From an uncultured Burkholderiaceae bacterium (lineage in GTDB: Bacteria > Pseudomonadota > Gammaproteobacteria > Burkholderiales > Burkholderiaceae): a DNA stretch of 17,275 nucleotides. Numbering within the stretch: the stretch's first letter is position 1; every line of letters begins with the position of its first letter. The stretch is taken from positions 1 through 17,275 of the forward strand of contig CALMPB010000073.1 in the NCBI GenBank assembly GCA_937871985.1, read 5' to 3'. Below, one piece after another: positions 8,556-17,275 of the stretch. The translations under genes and the position numbers were made by a program. Under the pieces are notes generated by a model. It saw only the letters and a program-made list of their open reading frames with translations, did not search any database and was not told where the DNA came from.

Positions 8556-8975
8556 ATGAAAAAGAATTCGCCGATCGCCGCCTGTCCCTGCGGCGGCCTT
8601 CCCGCCGGAGCCTCCTTTGCGGACTGCTGCGAACCCTATATGACCGGCCGGCGGCCGGCCCCCACCGCCGAAGCGCTGATGCGCTCGCGCTATACCGCCT
8701 TTACCCTGGGCGACGAACCCTACCTGCTGGCAAGCTGGCATGCGTCGACCCGGCCGCGGCGGTTGGATCTGGATCCGCCCGGGCAACCCCATGGCGCCCG
8801 CTGGCTGGGGCTTGCCGTGCATCGTCGCGAGCAAACCGGGCCGGATCGCGCCGTGGTCGAATTCACCGCCCGCTGGCGCGAAGCCGGCAAGGCGCGGCGC
8901 ATGACGGAAGCCAGCCGTTTCGTGCGCGAAGACGGCCGCTGGTTCTACCTGGACGGCGACATGAAGTCAGACTGA
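8556..8975 (+). CDS. ychJ: YchJ-family (UPF0225) protein with a single N-terminal SEC-C motif
   Basis: Protein of unknown function, 139 residues. The N-terminus has a SEC-C-like zinc motif with C10, C12, C24 and C25 (CPCG...DCC). It is followed by the family hallmark EALMRSRYTAFTLGDEPYLLASWH at about 39-62 (shown here as positions with key residues M42, R43, R45 and Y46) and an NTF2-like fold ending in DGRWFYLDGD at 126-135. E. coli YchJ carries a second SEC-C motif at its C-terminus, which is absent here. The ATG at 8556 was chosen because the family begins just before the cysteines; an upstream in-frame ATG at 8382 would add 58 residues without family similarity. Its last 9 nt overlap the end of the convergent dehydrogenase. 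Confidence 0.85.
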   Translation: MKKNSPIAACPCGGLPAGASFADCCEPYMTGRRPAPTAEALMRSRYTAFTLGDEPYLLASWHASTRPRRLDLDPPGQPHGARWLGLAVHRREQTGPDRAVVEFTARWREAGKARRMTEASRFVREDGRWFYLDGDMKSD

Positions 8976-9734
8976 CGGCGCGCGCGGCTTGCGCTTGCGG
9001 CGCACTGCGAAATAATCGTAGACGCGGTTCGGCACGCAGCGCAGCAGCCTGGCCACCCAGGCCATCTGCCACGGGATGACCTTGTATGAAACCCCGCGGT
9101 CTATGGCCTGTACGGCTTGCTCGGCAAAAGCTTCGACAGGCATCAGGAACGGCATTTTGTAGGGGTTTTGCGCCGTCATGGGGGTGCGGACGAAGCCCGG
9201 TGCAAGCGTGACCACCTTGACCCCCGAGGGGCGCAATTCCACCCGCAGGCTTTCGCAATAATTGCGCACGGCCGCCTTGGAAGCGCTATAGGCGCCGGCG
9301 CCCGGCAAACCCCGCACGGCCGCCACGCTGGATACGCCCACCAGGGTGCCGCGCCCCTGCTGCTTCATAGAAGCCACGAAAGGCTCGAAGGTCGCGACCG
9401 TGGCGTTCAGATTGGTGGCCATGATGGCCTCGAACACACGAAAATCGTCCAGTTCTTCGGTAAGGGTGCCGGCGCTGATGCCGGCGCTGGCCACCACCAC
9501 ATCGACCGGCCCGCCCTCAAGAAAATCGCGAGCGGCCGAATGCAAGGCAGTTCTGTCGCGCACGTCCAGCGCATAGATGTCGTGCGTGCCCGGCAACGCG
9601 GCCCGCAATGCCTCGAGCCTGTCGGGATTGCGCCCCACCAGGCCCAGGCGCGCCCCGCGCCGCGCATAAACCAAAGCGAGCGCGGCGCCTATGCCGCTGC
9701 TCGCTCCGGTAATGAACACGCGGCTCATGCGCAT
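8967..9734 (-). CDS. SDR-family NAD(P)-dependent oxidoreductase
   Basis: Classical short-chain dehydrogenase of 255 residues; the substrate cannot be told. The nucleotide-binding TGASSGIG spans 9-16 and R35 (in VGRN) suggests NADP(H) preference. The catalytic residues N108, S136, Y149 and K153 are all present, with the Ser-Tyr spacing of 13 and the YxxxK spacing normal. The usual NNAG motif reads ASAG at 82-85. The C-terminus ends in a basic stretch (RRKRKP). It begins 10 nt after the carB stop, so it is probably transcribed with carAB, though no Shine-Dalgarno is evident. The start could also be the ATG two codons later. No obvious metabolic link to carbamoyl phosphate is visible. Confidence 0.9.
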   Translation of the reverse strand: MRMSRVFITGASSGIGAALALVYARRGARLGLVGRNPDRLEALRAALPGTHDIYALDVRDRTALHSAARDFLEGGPVDVVVASAGISAGTLTEELDDFRVFEAIMATNLNATVATFEPFVASMKQQGRGTLVGVSSVAAVRGLPGAGAYSASKAAVRNYCESLRVELRPSGVKVVTLAPGFVRTPMTAQNPYKMPFLMPVEAFAEQAVQAIDRGVSYKVIPWQMAWVARLLRCVPNRVYDYFAVRRKRKPRAPSV

Positions 9735-9744
9735 TCAGGCTGGG

Positions 9745-12700
9745 TCAATGCCGCAGCGATTCATGCAGCGCTTGCAGCGGATACACCTTGAGGCCGCCGC
9801 CCTGGCGGATGTACTGCAGCCCCTCGACCGCCGCCCGCGCCCCGGCGATGGTGGTGAAGAACGTAACGCGCTCGGCCAGCGACACGATGCGGATGGTGCG
9901 CGAATCGGCAATGGCATTGCGCCGTTCTTCAACGGTATTGATGACCAGCGCGATTTCCTTGTTCTTGACCATGTCGACGATGTGCGGACGGCCCTCGGTG
10001 ACCTTGTTGACCACCTGCACGGCCAGGCCGGCCTGCTCGATGGCGGCCGCCGTGCCGCGCGTGGCGACGATGGTGAAGCCAAGATCGATGAGGCCGCGGG
10101 CGACTTCGACCGCCCTGGGCTTGTCTTGCGCACGCACGCTGATGAACGCCACGCCCGACGACGGCAGCCGCACCCCGGCCGCCAACTGCGACTTGACGAA
10201 GGCTTCGCCGAAGCTTTCGCCCACGCCCATGACTTCGCCCGTGGATTTCATTTCGGGGCCCAGTATGGTGTCCACGCCCGGGAACTTGACGAACGGGAAT
10301 ACGGCTTCCTTGACCGAGAAATACGGAGGAATGATTTCGCGCGTGACGCCTTGCTCGGCCAAGTTGCGGCCGGTCATGACCCTGGCCGCCAGCTTGGCCA
10401 GTTGCAGCCCGGTCGCCTTGGAGACGAAGGGCACCGTGCGCGATGCGCGGGGGTTCACTTCGAGCACGTAGACGTCGCCGTCCTGCACTGCGAACTGGAC
10501 GTTCATGAGGCCCTTGACGTTGAGCGCCCTGGCCATGAGGGCCGTCTGCCGCTTGATTTCCGCAATGATGTCCTGCGACAGGGAGTAAGGAGGCAGGCTG
10601 CAGGCGGAATCGCCCGAATGCACGCCGGCCTGCTCGATGTGTTCCATGACGCCGGCAATATAGACCTGTTCGCCATCGGCGATGCAATCGACGTCGACTT
10701 CGGTGGCGTTGTTCAGAAAGTGATCCAGCAGCACCGGAGAATCGTTGCTGACCTTGACCGCTTCGCGCATATAGCGTTCCAGGTCTTGCTGTTCGTGCAC
10801 GATTTCCATGGCCCGGCCGCCCAGCACATAGCTGGGCCGCACCACCAGGGGATAGCCGATTTCGGCGGCATGCGCCAGGGCCTCGCCCTCGGTGCGGGCG
10901 GTGCGGTTGGGCGGCTGGCGCAAGCCCAGTTTGGTAAGCAGCTTCTGGAAGCGCTCGCGGTCTTCGGCCACGTCGATGGACTCGGGGCTGGTGCCGATGA
11001 TGGGCACGCCGTTGGCTTCGAGCGCGCGCGCCAGTTTCAGGGGCGTTTGGCCGCCGTACTGGACGATCGTGCCGACCGGGTTTTCCTTGTGCACGATCTC
11101 GAGCACGTCTTCCAGGGTAAGCGGCTCGAAATACAAGCGATCGGACGTGTCGTAGTCGGTGGACACGGTTTCGGGGTTGCAGTTGACCATGATGGTTTCG
11201 TAGCCATCGTCGCGCAACGCCAGCGCCGCATGCACGCAGCAGTAATCGAATTCGATGCCCTGGCCGATGCGGTTCGGGCCGCCACCCAGCACGATGATCT
11301 TCTTGCGGTCGGTGGGCGCCGCCTCGCACTCTTCCTCGTAGGTGGAGTACATATAGGCGGTTTTCGTGGCGAACTCGGCCGCGCAGGTGTCCACGCGCTT
11401 ATAGACCGGCCGTACGTCGAGCTGGTGGCGCAGCTTGCGCACCTCGCCCTCGGAAGTATCCAGCAGGAAGGCCAGGCGGCGGTCGGAAAACCCGCGGCGC
11501 TTCAGTTCGCGCACCGTGGCCTGGTCGAGGTCGGCCAGCGTTTTTTGTTCGAGCGCGAGCTCGATGTCGACGATTTCCTTGATCTGGGCCAGGAACCACG
11601 GATCGATGCGGGTAAGCGAATGCACTTCGTCCAGGCTGAAACCCTGGGCGAAGGCGTCGCCCACGTACCAGATGCGCTCGGGGCCGGGCTCGCCCAGCTC
11701 GACCTGCAGTTTCTCGCGGTCGGTGGTTTTTTGGTTCAGCCCGTCGACGCCCACTTCCAGGCCGCGCAAGGCCTTCTGGAAGGACTCCTGGAAGGTGCGG
11801 CCTATGGCCATGACCTCGCCCACGGACTTCATCTGCGTGGTCAGGCGCGAATCGGCCTGGGGGAACTTTTCGAAGGCGAAACGGGGCACCTTGGTGACCA
11901 CGTAGTCGATGGAAGGCTCGAACGACGCAGGCGTTGCGCCGCCCGTGATTTCGTTTTGCAGTTCATCGAGCGTGTAGCCGACCGCCAGGCGGGCCGCCAC
12001 CTTGGCGATGGGAAAGCCGGTGGCCTTGGAGGCCAGGGCCGAAGAACGCGACACGCGCGGATTCATCTCGATGACGATCATGCGCCCGTTATCGGGATTG
12101 ACGGCGAACTGCACGTTGGACCCGCCGGTATCGACGCCGATTTCGCGCAAGACCGCGATGGAGGCGTTGCGCATGATTTGATATTCTTTGTCGGTCAGCG
12201 TCTGCGCCGGCGCCACCGTAATGGAGTCGCCCGTATGCACGCCCATGGGATCGAGATTCTCGATGGAGCACACGATGATGCAGTTGTCGGCGCTGTCGCG
12301 CACGACTTCCATTTCGTATTCCTTCCAGCCCAGCAGCGACTCTTCGATGAGCAGCTCATTGGTGGGCGAGGCTTCCAGGCCGCGCCGGCAGATGGCTTCG
12401 AACTCTTCGGGGTTGTAGGCAATGCCGCCGCCCGACCCGCCCAGGGTGAAGCTGGGGCGAATGACGACGGGAAAGCCCGCCGTGCTGGCTTCTTCGGCGA
12501 TGCGGCGCTGCACGGCCCAGGCCTCGTCCATGGTGTGGGCCACGCCCGACTTGGCCGACTCCAGGCCGATGCTGGTCATGGCCTGCTTGAACTTTTGGCG
12601 GTCTTCGGCCTTGTCGATGGCATGCTCGTTGGCGCCGATGAGTTCGACGCCGTATTTTTCCAGCACGCCGTGGTGGGCCAGGTCGAGCGCGCAGTTAAGC

Positions 12701-12984
12701 GCGGTCTGGCCGCCCATGGTGGGCAGCAAGGCATCGGGCTTTTCGCGCTCGATGATTTTTTCGACGGCTTCCCAAGTGATGGGCTCGATGTAGGTAACGT
12801 CGGCCGTCTCGGGGTCGGTCATGATGGTCGCGGGGTTGCTGTTGACCAGGATAGTGCGGAATCCCTCGGCCTTCAGGGCCTTGCAGGCCTGAGCTCCGGA
12901 GTAATCGAATTCGCAAGCCTGCCCGATGACGATGGGGCCTGCGCCAATGATGAGTATGCTTTTTATGTCGGTACGCTTTGGCAT
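9745..12984 (-). CDS. carB: Carbamoyl-phosphate synthase large subunit
   Basis: Makes carbamoyl phosphate from bicarbonate, ammonia and two ATP, supplying pyrimidine and arginine synthesis. The 1079-residue length is normal. The first half opens with [21 protein letters not shown] at about 10-30 (GAGPIVIGQ is the key part), with its ATP-grasp RPSFTLGG at 176-183. The oligomerisation segment is at about 401-553. The second half repeats the pattern at about 563-580 ([10 protein letters not shown]) and RPSYVLGG at 716-723. The MGS-like allosteric domain is at about 936-1079. It follows carA by 9 nt, so the two are clearly one operon. The gene contains no TTA, CTA or TCA codon in frame, leaving the codon-aligned antisense frame open throughout. 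Confidence 0.98.
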   Translation of the reverse strand: MPKRTDIKSILIIGAGPIVIGQACEFDYSGAQACKALKAEGFRTILVNSNPATIMTDPETADVTYIEPITWEAVEKIIEREKPDALLPTMGGQTALNCALDLAHHGVLEKYGVELIGANEHAIDKAEDRQKFKQAMTSIGLESAKSGVAHTMDEAWAVQRRIAEEASTAGFPVVIRPSFTLGGSGGGIAYNPEEFEAICRRGLEASPTNELLIEESLLGWKEYEMEVVRDSADNCIIVCSIENLDPMGVHTGDSITVAPAQTLTDKEYQIMRNASIAVLREIGVDTGGSNVQFAVNPDNGRMIVIEMNPRVSRSSALASKATGFPIAKVAARLAVGYTLDELQNEITGGATPASFEPSIDYVVTKVPRFAFEKFPQADSRLTTQMKSVGEVMAIGRTFQESFQKALRGLEVGVDGLNQKTTDREKLQVELGEPGPERIWYVGDAFAQGFSLDEVHSLTRIDPWFLAQIKEIVDIELALEQKTLADLDQATVRELKRRGFSDRRLAFLLDTSEGEVRKLRHQLDVRPVYKRVDTCAAEFATKTAYMYSTYEEECEAAPTDRKKIIVLGGGPNRIGQGIEFDYCCVHAALALRDDGYETIMVNCNPETVSTDYDTSDRLYFEPLTLEDVLEIVHKENPVGTIVQYGGQTPLKLARALEANGVPIIGTSPESIDVAEDRERFQKLLTKLGLRQPPNRTARTEGEALAHAAEIGYPLVVRPSYVLGGRAMEIVHEQQDLERYMREAVKVSNDSPVLLDHFLNNATEVDVDCIADGEQVYIAGVMEHIEQAGVHSGDSACSLPPYSLSQDIIAEIKRQTALMARALNVKGLMNVQFAVQDGDVYVLEVNPRASRTVPFVSKATGLQLAKLAARVMTGRNLAEQGVTREIIPPYFSVKEAVFPFVKFPGVDTILGPEMKSTGEVMGVGESFGEAFVKSQLAAGVRLPSSGVAFISVRAQDKPRAVEVARGLIDLGFTIVATRGTAAAIEQAGLAVQVVNKVTEGRPHIVDMVKNKEIALVINTVEERRNAIADSRTIRIVSLAERVTFFTTIAGARAAVEGLQYIRQGGGLKVYPLQALHESLRH

Positions 12985-12993
12985 AGTGCTGAA

Positions 12994-14148
12994 TTATTTC
13001 TGTCCGGCCATGAGGCTGATGAATTTGTCGAATAGCCCAACGATGTCGTGGGGGCCGGGGCTGGCCTCGGGGTGGCCCTGAAAGCAGAAGGCCGGCGCGT
13101 CGGTAAGCTCGAAGCCCTGCAGCGTGCCGTCGAACAGCGAGACGTGCGTGGTGCGGGCATTGGCGGGCAAGGATTTGGCATCGACGGTAAAGCCGTGGTT
13201 CTGGCTGGTGATGAACACCCGGCCGGTATCCAGGTCTTGCACCGGATGATTGGCGCCATGGTGGCCGGCTTTCATCTTGAGGGTCTGGCCGCCCAGGGCC
13301 AGGCCCATGATTTGCTGCCCCAGGCAGATGCCGAACAGAGGAATCTTATTGCCGATGGCGGTGCGGGCCGTTTCAATGGCATAGTCGCAAGGCTCGGGAT
13401 CGCCGGGGCCGTTGGACAGGAAGATGCCGTCGGGCTTGAGGGCCAGGACCTCGGCGACGGGCGTTTGGGCCGGCACCAGGGTAATGCGGCACCCCCGGTC
13501 GGCGATGAGCCGCAGAATATTGCTTTTGATGCCGAAGTCGTAGGCCACGACATGGAAATCGCTTCCGCCGGGCTGGGTATAGCCCTGCCCCAGCTTCCAG
13601 GTGCCTTCGGTCCAGGGCTGGACGTCCTTGATGGAAACCACCTTGGCCAGATCCTGCCCGGACATGCCCGGAAAACCCTTGGCCAGCGCCACGGCGCGCT
13701 CGGCGTCGTCGCCCACCAGAATGCAGGCGCCCTGGGCGCCGCCCTCGCGCAATATGCGCGTAAGCTTGCGCGTGTCGACGCCGGCAATGGCCACGACACC
13801 CTGCGATTTGAGATAGTCGGGCAAGGACTGCGTGGCGCGGAAACTGGAAACACGCAACGAGCAATCGCGCACCACCAGACCGGCGGCATGCACGCGGGAG
13901 GACTCGACGTCTTCGGGATTGACCCCGGTGTTGCCGATGTGCGGGTAGGTAAGCGTAACGATCTGGCCGTTGTAGCTGGGGTCTGTCAGGATTTCCTGAT
14001 AGCCAGTCATGGCGGTATTGAACACAACTTCGGCGACGGTATATCCATCGGCGCCGATAGAGACACCCTTGAAGATAGTACCGTCTGCCAAGGCTAGAAT
14101 TGCAGAAGGAGACGACTTGGTCTCCTCAGGAAAAAGTGACGGCAGCAC
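12994..14148 (-). CDS. carA: Carbamoyl-phosphate synthase small subunit (glutaminase)
   Basis: Releases ammonia from glutamine and channels it to CarB. The 384 residues have the CarA N-terminal domain (LALADGT at 18-24; [16 protein letters not shown] at 44-59) and a class I glutamine amidotransferase domain with SNGPGDP at 245-251, nucleophile C275 in GICLGQ, and H359/E361 in QGHPEA. The start is GTG at 14148, since no ATG precedes the conserved region; a GGGG a few bases upstream may serve as ribosome binding site. A perfect -10 hexamer stands about 40 bp upstream. It heads carA-carB-SDR and is divergent from tal. Confidence 0.97.
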   Translation of the reverse strand: MLPSLFPEETKSSPSAILALADGTIFKGVSIGADGYTVAEVVFNTAMTGYQEILTDPSYNGQIVTLTYPHIGNTGVNPEDVESSRVHAAGLVVRDCSLRVSSFRATQSLPDYLKSQGVVAIAGVDTRKLTRILREGGAQGACILVGDDAERAVALAKGFPGMSGQDLAKVVSIKDVQPWTEGTWKLGQGYTQPGGSDFHVVAYDFGIKSNILRLIADRGCRITLVPAQTPVAEVLALKPDGIFLSNGPGDPEPCDYAIETARTAIGNKIPLFGICLGQQIMGLALGGQTLKMKAGHHGANHPVQDLDTGRVFITSQNHGFTVDAKSLPANARTTHVSLFDGTLQGFELTDAPAFCFQGHPEASPGPHDIVGLFDKFISLMAGQK

Positions 14149-14187
14149 AGTAAACCCCGGTTATAAAGTCAATGATCAAACCCTCCG

Positions 14188-14193
14188 ATTATA
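14188..14193 (-). promoter_or_regulatory. Candidate -10 box of the carAB promoter
   Basis: The minus strand reads TATAAT, a perfect -10 hexamer. Initiation near 14181 would give a leader of roughly 30 nt before the carA GTG. No convincing -35 lies 16-18 bp upstream, so an activator or a weak -35 must be assumed. I saw no clear ArgR or PurR-like operator. The rest of the 225-nt carA/tal gap shows no recognisable tal promoter. Confidence 0.45.
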
Positions 14194-14373
14194 CCTTGAG
14201 ACGGCCATTTTCCCCGGCAACTGCGCCAATCAAGGCCCGGCACGGGTATTCACACCGCAAAAGCAGGCCCGACTCCAGGGCGCGCGGCTTCAGGGCGCTG
14301 CCTCCCCTTCCCGCCGGCAATCCTTTACCATAGGCGCTTGCCGCAACACCCTTACCCAAAGCGAAGTCACGCC

Positions 14374-15336
14374 ATGCAAAACCAACTCGATACCCTGCGC
14401 CAATACACGACGGTCGTCGCCGATACGGGCGATTTCGAAACCATGCGCGAGCATCGGCCCACCGACGCCACCACCAATCCCTCGCTGATTCTCAAGGCTG
14501 TGCAAAAAGAGGTGTACCGGCCGCTGCTCGACCGTGTCCTGGCCGACCATCCGGGCGCCTCGCTGGCTGAAACCGTCGACCGCCTGCTCGTCGCCTTCGG
14601 CAAGGAAATCCTGGCCATTGTGCCGGGGCGGGTCTCCACCGAAGTCGATGCGCGCCTGTCGTTCGACACGCCGGCCACCATCGCCAGGGCGCGGCAGATC
14701 ATCGCCCTGTACGACGCGCAAGGCATAGGCCGCGAGCGCGTGCTGATCAAAATCGCCTCTACCTGGGAAGGCATACAGGCCGCCAGGGCGCTGCAAAGCG
14801 AAGGCATCGCCTGCAATCTCACCCTGCTGTTCTCCCTGGCGCAAGCCGTGGCCTGCGCCCAGGCCAAGGTGCAGCTCATTTCGCCTTTTGTGGGGCGCAT
14901 CTACGACTGGCACAAAAAATCGCAGGGCAGCCAATGGAACGAGGCCGCCAATGCGGGCGCGAACGACCCCGGCGTGAAATCGGTTCGAAGCATCTACGAC
15001 TACTACAAAGCCTACGGCATCGCCACCGAGGTCATGGGAGCCAGCTTCCGCAACATCTGCCAGATCCAGGCCCTGGCCGGCTGCGACCTGCTTACCATCA
15101 GCCCCGAGCTGCTGGGCCAATTGGCCGCCAGCCACGAGCCCTTGAGCCGCCAGCTCGATGCCCAGGAGGCCCTGCGGCATCCGCCCCGTCAACTGGAAAG
15201 CGGCGAAGCGGCATTCCGCTTCAACCTGAATGACGACGCAATGGCCACCGAAAAGCTGGCCGAAGGCATACGGGTGTTCGTGGCCGATTCGGTAAAGCTG
15301 GACGCACTGGTGAAAAGCGCCGGTTCAAAGGCTTGA
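14374..15336 (+). CDS. tal: Transaldolase
   Basis: Transfers the dihydroxyacetone unit between sedoheptulose-7-phosphate and glyceraldehyde-3-phosphate in the non-oxidative pentose phosphate pathway. The 320 residues match TalA/TalB length. The motif DATTNPSL is at 31-38, the Schiff-base lysine K126 lies in [13 protein letters not shown]17 and E90 are in place, and LISPFVGRI at 168-176 forms the phosphate site. The ATG at 14374 is preferred over an upstream TTG at 14338, which adds 12 residues not expected in the family; the ribosome binding site is weak. It stands alone on the + strand between carA and recR. Confidence 0.96.
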   Translation: MQNQLDTLRQYTTVVADTGDFETMREHRPTDATTNPSLILKAVQKEVYRPLLDRVLADHPGASLAETVDRLLVAFGKEILAIVPGRVSTEVDARLSFDTPATIARARQIIALYDAQGIGRERVLIKIASTWEGIQAARALQSEGIACNLTLLFSLAQAVACAQAKVQLISPFVGRIYDWHKKSQGSQWNEAANAGANDPGVKSVRSIYDYYKAYGIATEVMGASFRNICQIQALAGCDLLTISPELLGQLAASHEPLSRQLDAQEALRHPPRQLESGEAAFRFNLNDDAMATEKLAEGIRVFVADSVKLDALVKSAGSKA

Positions 15337-15379
15337 GCCTCGTGAAGGCCTGAGGAAACACTTGCGGGAGAAAGCTTGC

Positions 15380-15395
15380 GCCGCCGGAGGGCGGC
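15380..15395. repeat. GC hairpin in the tal/recR convergent gap
   Basis: GCCGCC-GGAG-GGCGGC is a perfect 6-bp stem with a 4-nt loop between the ends of tal and recR. Neither side has a real T tract; the minus side has only GCAAGCTTTCT. It may slow polymerase or aid Rho-dependent ending but is not a clear intrinsic terminator. Confidence 0.4.
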
Positions 15396-15436
15396 CCGCA
15401 TGACGGCAAGGCCGTATGGCGGGCGCAACTCAACGA

Positions 15437-16045
15437 TCAGGTGGAGCGCCTTTCCATGAGCGCCCAGGCTATGGTGCCCGCGTCCACGTACTCGAGTTCG
15501 CTGCCCGCGGGCACGCCGCGGGCCAGCCGCGACACCGACAAGCCGCGCGAGCGCAGCAGTTCGGCCAGATAATGCGCCGTGGTTTCGCCTTCGGCGGTAA
15601 AGTTGGTGGCCAGGATGACTTCCTTGACCAGGCCATCGCCGGCGCGCTGCAGCAGGCGGTCGAATTGCAGCTCGACCGGCCCCACGCCCTCGAGCGGCGC
15701 CAAGTGCCCCATCAGCACGTAGTACAGGCCTTTATAGCCATGGCTGGCTTCGATCATGTTCTGGTCGGACGGCGTTTCGACCACGCACAGGATGGAAGGA
15801 TCGCGCTTGGGGTTGGAGCATGTGGCGCACAGCTCGCCTTCGGTAAAGCTGTTGCAGCGCCGGCAATGCCCCAGGTTGCTGACCGCGTCGGCCAGCGCGC
15901 GCGACAGCCTGTCGGCGCCCGCCAGATCGTGCTGCAGCAAATGGTAGGCCATGCGGCGCGCCGACCGCACGCCCACCCCCGGCAGCCGGCGCAACGCGTC
16001 GATCAGGACTTTGAGGGGCTCGGGTTCGGGCAGGGGCGCTTCCAT
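15437..16045 (-). CDS. recR: Recombination mediator protein RecR
   Basis: Acts with RecO (and RecF) to load RecA on gapped single-stranded DNA. The 202 residues show the helix-hairpin-helix [12 protein letters not shown] at 18-29, a C4 zinc finger with C61, C64, C73 and C76, a Toprim domain starting at ILCVVETP (E90), and the C-terminal Walker-B-like/Toprim end ([12 protein letters not shown] at 177-188). It starts 11 nt after the ybaB stop, with AGGG about 10 nt before the ATG, and forms the conserved dnaX-ybaB-recR unit. Confidence 0.97.
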   Translation of the reverse strand: MEAPLPEPEPLKVLIDALRRLPGVGVRSARRMAYHLLQHDLAGADRLSRALADAVSNLGHCRRCNSFTEGELCATCSNPKRDPSILCVVETPSDQNMIEASHGYKGLYYVLMGHLAPLEGVGPVELQFDRLLQRAGDGLVKEVILATNFTAEGETTAHYLAELLRSRGLSVSRLARGVPAGSELEYVDAGTIAWALMERRST

Positions 16046-16056
16046 TCAGACAGGCC

Positions 16057-16383
16057 CTAGAACGGCAGCTTCATTCCCGGAGGCAGGGGCAGCCCGGCGG
16101 TGACCGCGGACATTTTTTCCTGAGACGTGGCTTCGGCCTTGCGCAGGGCATCGTTGAACGCCGCCGCAACCAGGTCTTCGAGCATGTCCTTGTCGTCGGC
16201 CAGCAAGCTGGGATCGATGGCGACGCGCTTGACGTCGTGGCGGCAGGTCATGGAAACCTTGACCAGGCCGCCGCCCGAAGCGCCTTCGACGACAATCTCA
16301 GCCAGCGCGTCCTGCGCCTTTTTCATGTTTTCCTGCATTTGCTGCGCTTGCCGCATCAAACCCGCAATCTGACCTTTCATCAT
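16057..16383 (-). CDS. ybaB: YbaB/EbfC-family nucleoid-associated protein
   Basis: Small DNA-binding dimer that coats DNA. The 108 residues are the usual length, with the [15 protein letters not shown] helix near the N-terminus, GGGLVKV at 37-43, the hallmark [23 protein letters not shown] at about 57-79, and the C-terminal [11 protein letters not shown]. Two ATG codons stand in tandem (16383 and 16380), so the true start may be one codon later. The ribosome binding site is weak (GGAAAA). It lies between dnaX (30 nt) and recR (11 nt). Confidence 0.95.
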   Translation of the reverse strand: MMKGQIAGLMRQAQQMQENMKKAQDALAEIVVEGASGGGLVKVSMTCRHDVKRVAIDPSLLADDKDMLEDLVAAAFNDALRKAEATSQEKMSAVTAGLPLPPGMKLPF

Positions 16384-16401
16384 GATGAATTTTCCAATAA
16401 T

Positions 16402-16420
16402 AAAAATCGGGCCCTAGGCC
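16402..16420 (-). terminator. Weak terminator-like hairpin at the dnaX stop codon
   Basis: On the minus strand GGCC-TAG-GGCC forms a 4-bp stem with the dnaX stop codon as the loop. It is followed by CGA and the T-rich TTTTTATTATT. The stem is short, and ybaB and recR downstream must be expressed, so at most it is a partial attenuator or mRNA end. Confidence 0.3.
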
Positions 16421-17275
16421 GCTTTATCGACGGGCGCCGGCCGCACCGAACCCGGCACGACCACAGCGCCGAAGTCGCTGATCAAGGTTTGCACGAAGGG
16501 ATCGACCTGCACGGCCTGCTCGGCCTCGTGCTGGCGCCTGGCCTGCTCGGCCTGGGCCACAGCATGCGCCGTGTCGTCTCCCGTCGCGCCATATTCCACG
16601 TTGAGGCGCACCACTGCGCCGAAATATTCGGACAGCAGTGTACACAACCGCGCCTGTCCCGCGCTTTCGGCCAGTGTGCGGATTGCCACGCGCAAATTGA
16701 TTTCATCCCCGTTGACGCCCAGCCATTCGCTTTGGCGCGCCAGCTCGGCAGCCAGCCCGGTAAGCGGCAGTTGCGCGGCCAGCGCAGGCCAGGTCGTGGC
16801 CATCATGTCGCGCAAACGCGGGGATTTCGGCTTTTTGCCGGCCGGCTCGAAGGCCGGCATGGGGATGTTCTCGACAGCCGTCGACATGGATTCGAAAGCT
16901 TCGTCGTCGCCATCGGCCGTGAACGACTGGCGCTCGTTGTAGGGTTCGAATTGCCCGGCCGATTCGTCGATGGGAATGTCTTCCCAGGCGGGCACGTCGC
17001 CGGCCTGGGAGGTCCAGTCCGCATCGGGAGCCGATTCAGGCGGAGGCGGAGCTGGAGGCCGACTCGCGGGATCACGTTCCGCAGGCGCGGATGCGGGCGC
17101 TTGCGCGGCCGGCTCTTGCCGGGAGGCCGGCTTTTCGACCTCGGTTTGCACCATGGGCCGCGACGGAGCAACGGTGCCGGCGGCTTCCAGGGCCTGCGGC
17201 ATAGCGGGCTTGCCGACGGCAACGGCGGCCTGATCGCGGCGCGGCGAACCTGCCAGCGGTGCGCTGGCCGCCGGC
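16414..17275 (-). CDS. dnaX: DNA polymerase III subunit tau, C-terminal part (5' end beyond the window)
   Basis: Only the 3' portion is present, open from the right edge to the TAG at 16414 (287 codons). The stretch from about 17275 to 16800 is a low-complexity Pro/Ala/Ser/Glu-rich linker. The final part, from WPALAAQLPLTGLAAELARQ onward (about 16791 down), contains SEWLGVNGDEINLRV and the helical tail typical of tau domain V, which binds the polymerase alpha subunit. The ATPase core and any gamma-making frameshift site lie outside the window. The call rests on this tail plus the dnaX-ybaB-recR order. There is no internal stop in the linker. Confidence 0.9.
   Translation of the reverse strand, partial: PAASAPLAGSPRRDQAAVAVGKPAMPQALEAAGTVAPSRPMVQTEVEKPASRQEPAAQAPASAPAERDPASRPPAPPPPESAPDADWTSQAGDVPAWEDIPIDESAGQFEPYNERQSFTADGDDEAFESMSTAVENIPMPAFEPAGKKPKSPRLRDMMATTWPALAAQLPLTGLAAELARQSEWLGVNGDEINLRVAIRTLAESAGQARLCTLLSEYFGAVVRLNVEYGATGDDTAHAVAQAEQARRQHEAEQAVQVDPFVQTLISDFGAVVVPGSVRPAPVDKAA

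Noticed and set aside
9691..13035. 1114-codon open frame antisense to carB
   Set aside because: It is codon-aligned with carB, so it stays open simply because carB has no TTA, CTA or TCA codons. Its translation has no recognisable domain, while carB is certain.
13048..14097. 349-codon open frame antisense to carA
   Set aside because: Codon-aligned shadow; no domain seen.
14338..14373. TTG start adding 12 residues to transaldolase
   Set aside because: The ATG at 14374 gives the normal transaldolase N-terminus and length.
15337..15436. Intrinsic terminator for tal or recR
   Set aside because: The GC hairpin at 15380-15395 is not followed by a T tract on either strand; kept only as a repeat.

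Overview
The window is GC-rich bacterial chromosome carrying mostly housekeeping genes. Gene content and order (dnaX-ybaB-recR; carA-carB; greA; yhbY facing away from rlmE-ftsH-folP-glmM) point to a betaproteobacterium of the order Burkholderiales, most likely family Alcaligenaceae (Bordetella/Achromobacter-like). The family-level call is inference from synteny and from how the proteins read. I see no mobile element, CRISPR array, tRNA or rRNA.

Layout, left to right. Positions 1-5536 form one leftward block: rlmE, ftsH, folP, glmM (4-nt stop/start overlap with folP), then an ornithine-lipid N-acyltransferase (OlsB type) cut by the left edge. yhbY runs rightward from 5554, back to back with rlmE across only 17 bp, and ends at a clear intrinsic terminator. 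greA is leftward at 6274-6750. It has a strong intrinsic-terminator hairpin in its own leader, and upstream of that lies a nested inverted-repeat region (6893-7017) of unknown role. A leftward NCS2 pyrimidine permease (RutG-like) and a rightward ychJ-family gene are divergent. ychJ overlaps the end of a leftward short-chain dehydrogenase by 9 nt. The dehydrogenase sits 10 nt behind carB in a carA-carB-SDR unit. tal is alone on the + strand, and recR, ybaB and the 3' part of dnaX close the window on the - strand.

Functionally the window joins de novo carbamoyl-phosphate synthesis (carAB) and pyrimidine uptake, peptidoglycan/LPS precursor supply (glmM), folate (folP), membrane protein quality control (ftsH), ribosome maturation (rlmE, yhbY), transcript-cleavage rescue (greA), the pentose phosphate pathway (tal), and replication/repair (dnaX, ybaB, recR).

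I found no convincing new multi-gene system. The most interesting signals are small and regulatory: the nested-hairpin region and leader terminator upstream of greA, the mutually exclusive promoter-like elements in the 17-bp yhbY/rlmE gap, an A9 tract just inside rlmE, and a long basic tail on YhbY.
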